DNA of 64,000 nt, taken from assembly GCF_014200755.1 (NCBI RefSeq), contig NZ_JACHCM010000005.1, positions 248,001 to 312,000 of the forward strand, in the 5' to 3' direction. The position numbers were made by a program, and so were the translations under genes. The notes under the pieces are model-generated. The model had not been told where the DNA came from. It made no database searches and was given only the letters and a program-made list of their open reading frames with translations. Numbering within the stretch: the first letter of the stretch is position 1; each line of letters begins with the position of its first letter. Shown piece after piece: positions 62,301 to 64,000 of this stretch. This DNA is from Rhodanobacter sp. ANJX3 (GTDB lineage: Bacteria; Pseudomonadota; Gammaproteobacteria; Xanthomonadales; Rhodanobacteraceae).

Positions 62301-64000
62301 ATGCAACCCCTCGAAAACGCTGTCAGCGAGCGCACCGTCGCTCGCGTCGATGCTTTTAACGTTCCCGTCGGCGAGACGCCGGTCATCGAGTCGACCGTGG
62401 TCGAACATGCCAGCACGGCGCCGACTGCCGGCGTCGGCGTCGGCGCCGCAGGCTCGGACGAAACGTTCGCGCTGACGCCGCCGCACAACCCGGGCCAGAT
62501 GCGCGTGACCAAGCGCAACGGCGGCCAGGAGATCGTCGACGTCAACAAGATCGTGCGCGCGGTGACCCGCAGCGCCGAAGGCCTGCACGGCGTCGATCCG
62601 CTGCGTGTGGCGCTGAAGACCATCGGCGGCCTGTACGACGGCGCCACCACGCAGGAACTCGACCAGCTGTCGATCCGCACCGCCGCCGCGCTGACCGCCG
62701 AGGAGCCCGAATATGGCCAGCTCGCCGCGCGGCTGCTGGGTGCGTATATCGACAAGGAAGTGAGCGGCCAGGAGATCCAGAGCTTTTCGCAGTCGATCGT
62801 ACGCGGTGCGGAACTGGGCATCCTCAATGAGCGATTGCGCGACTTTGTGGCGCTGAACGCACGCAAGCTCAACGATGCGATCAATCCGCTGGCCACGCGC
62901 CGCTTCGAGTATTTCGGCCTGCGCACGGTGTACGACCGCTACCTGCTGCGCCATCCACAGAAGCGCTTGGTGATCGAGACACCGCAGCATTTCTTCATGC
63001 GCATCGCCTGCGCGCTGGGCGGCAACGAGATCGGCGAGACGCTCGAGCTTTATCGCCTGCTCTCCTCGCTGGAATATATCGCCAGCTCGCCCACGCTGTT
63101 CAACGCCGGCACCAACCACGAGCAGCTCAGCTCGTGCTACCTGCTCGACTCGCCGGTCGATTCGCTGGAGTCGATCTACGACAAATATGCCGACGTGGCC
63201 AAGCTCAGCAAGTTCGCCGGCGGCATCGGCCTGGCCTACACCCGCGTGCGTTCGCGCGGGTCGCTGATCAAGGGCACCAACGGCCATTCCAACGGCCTGC
63301 TGCCGTGGCTGAAAACCCTTGATGCTTCGGTCGCCGCGGTGAATCAGGGCGGCAAGCGCAAGGGCGCGGCTTGCGTGTACCTGGAATCGTGGCACGCCGA
63401 CATCGAGGATTTCCTCGAGCTGCGCGACAACACCGGCGACGATGCGCGCCGCGCGCACAATCTCAACATCGCCAACTGGATTCCCGACGAATTCATGCGC
63501 CGGGTCGAGTCAGACGGCGATTGGTCGCTGTTCGATCCCAAGGTCGTGTCGCATCTGGTCGACAGTTGGGGGGCGGTATTCGAACAGCACTACGCGAAGG
63601 CCGAAGCCGAAGGTCTGGCCGTCAAAACGGTCAAGGCGCGTGAGCTTTACGCGCGCATGATGCGCACCCTGGCGCAGACCGGCAACGGCTGGATGACCTT
63701 CAAGGACCGCTGCAACGCCACCAGCAATCAGACGGCCAAAGCGGACAACGTGATCCACCTGTCCAACCTGTGCACCGAAATTCTGGAAGTCAGCTCGGCG
63801 ACCGAGACGGCTGTGTGCAATCTGGGCTCGGTGAACCTGGCGCGGCACGTGGTGCACGCGGCCGACGGTAGCCCTACCTTCGATTTCGAACAGCTCGCCT
63901 CCACCGTGCGCACGGCCGTGCGCCAGCTCGATCGCGTGATCGATCTGAACTTCTATCCGATCGACACCGCGCGCACCGCCAACATCAAGTGGCGTCCGGT
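62301..64000 (+). CDS. nrdA: Ribonucleoside-diphosphate reductase alpha subunit, class I (partial, runs off the window)
   Basis: The enzyme makes deoxyribonucleotides. Translation from ATG 62301 is open to the end of the window (566 codons). It shows an N-terminal ATP cone (MRVTKRNGGQEIVDVNKIVRAVTRSAEGL), SSPTLFNAGTNHEQLSSCYLLD with the first redox cysteine, KLSKFAGGIGLAYTRVRSRGS, GGKRKGAACVYLESWHADIEDFLELR, and the active-site NLCTEI (Asn, Cys, Glu). These mark an oxygen-dependent class I alpha chain. An in-frame ATG lies at 62283, but CGGAG (62288-62292) sits 8 nt before 62301. The beta subunit should follow outside the window. A cobalamin riboswitch controls it. Confidence 0.93.
   Translation, partial: MQPLENAVSERTVARVDAFNVPVGETPVIESTVVEHASTAPTAGVGVGAAGSDETFALTPPHNPGQMRVTKRNGGQEIVDVNKIVRAVTRSAEGLHGVDPLRVALKTIGGLYDGATTQELDQLSIRTAAALTAEEPEYGQLAARLLGAYIDKEVSGQEIQSFSQSIVRGAELGILNERLRDFVALNARKLNDAINPLATRRFEYFGLRTVYDRYLLRHPQKRLVIETPQHFFMRIACALGGNEIGETLELYRLLSSLEYIASSPTLFNAGTNHEQLSSCYLLDSPVDSLESIYDKYADVAKLSKFAGGIGLAYTRVRSRGSLIKGTNGHSNGLLPWLKTLDASVAAVNQGGKRKGAACVYLESWHADIEDFLELRDNTGDDARRAHNLNIANWIPDEFMRRVESDGDWSLFDPKVVSHLVDSWGAVFEQHYAKAEAEGLAVKTVKARELYARMMRTLAQTGNGWMTFKDRCNATSNQTAKADNVIHLSNLCTEILEVSSATETAVCNLGSVNLARHVVHAADGSPTFDFEQLASTVRTAVRQLDRVIDLNFYPIDTARTANIKWRP

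Noticed and set aside
61983..63458. 491-codon minus-strand frame opposite nrdA and the riboswitch
   Set aside because: It crosses a clear riboswitch and is antisense to a ribonucleotide reductase with active-site motifs.

Overview
The window is a 64 kb piece of a high-GC gammaproteobacterial chromosome. Gene content and order point to Xanthomonadales, most likely Rhodanobacteraceae (the Dyella/Rhodanobacter/Luteibacter group). The pointers are a Xanthomonas-type proline iminopeptidase, a phospholipase D-type phosphatidylserine synthase, a comM-ubiK-glnB cluster, large TonB-dependent receptors and TPR-sulfotransferases. The genus is inference from remembered family resemblance, since no search was possible. 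Genes are dense and mostly housekeeping. No rRNA, tRNA, CRISPR array, prophage or intact transposase was seen.

Layout. 1-6.8 kb: the tail of a GldG-like transport protein, a DUF4340-like protein, 6-phosphogluconate dehydrogenase with an unusual lysine-rich tail, mutM, a hypothetical protein, tdk and rep. 6.9-17.5 kb: an accessory-looking block of visibly lower GC with two tandem TPR-sulfotransferases facing two large TonB-dependent receptors, a wrecked IS3-type orfA between the receptors, and AT-rich leaders. 17.5-25.1 kb: a frameshifted AI-2E-type permease, an acid phosphatase lipoprotein, a candidate structured small RNA, a lipoprotein, plsB, ubiE and a Pr6Pr-type membrane protein. 25.2-38.6 kb: a molybdopterin-binding-domain protein, an EamA transporter, then a run of exported or hydrolytic enzymes (two S10 carboxypeptidases, an AcpA-type phosphatase, proline iminopeptidase, GST, M1 aminopeptidase, alpha/beta hydrolase), a fatty acid hydroxylase, a lipid-type methyltransferase and a YgjP-type metallohydrolase.

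38.7-48.0 kb: a 195-bp foldback (MITE-like) element abutting the rdgC stop codon, rdgC, an aromatic/aspartate aminotransferase, ttcA, a DUF465 protein, an acetyltransferase, pssA, a DUF4156-like lipoprotein and a large M16 protease. 48.3-53.2 kb: a co-directional run of a 67-aa membrane peptide, trmL, ubiJ, ubiB, truC, arfB and a lysophospholipid acyltransferase. 53.2-57.4 kb: the glyoxylate shunt (aceB, aceA) with a divergent LysR regulator and a perfect inverted-repeat operator candidate between them. 57.4-64 kb: a CPA1 antiporter, comM, ubiK, glnB, and a cobalamin riboswitch in front of a class I ribonucleotide reductase alpha subunit that runs off the end of the window.

How the genes fit together. 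Ubiquinone synthesis is spread over three loci here (ubiE, ubiJ-ubiB, ubiK). Phospholipid synthesis is represented by plsB, pssA and an LPLAT. The S10, proline iminopeptidase and M1 enzymes suggest growth on peptides, and aceBA suggests growth on acetate or fatty acids. The least ordinary items are the sulfotransferase/receptor block, the riboswitch-controlled nrdA, the (CG)5-tract frameshift, the structured RNA candidate at 19.64-19.76 kb, the MITE-like element and the H1-like tail on Gnd. I did not find a clearly new multi-gene system; the sulfotransferase/receptor block is the best candidate.
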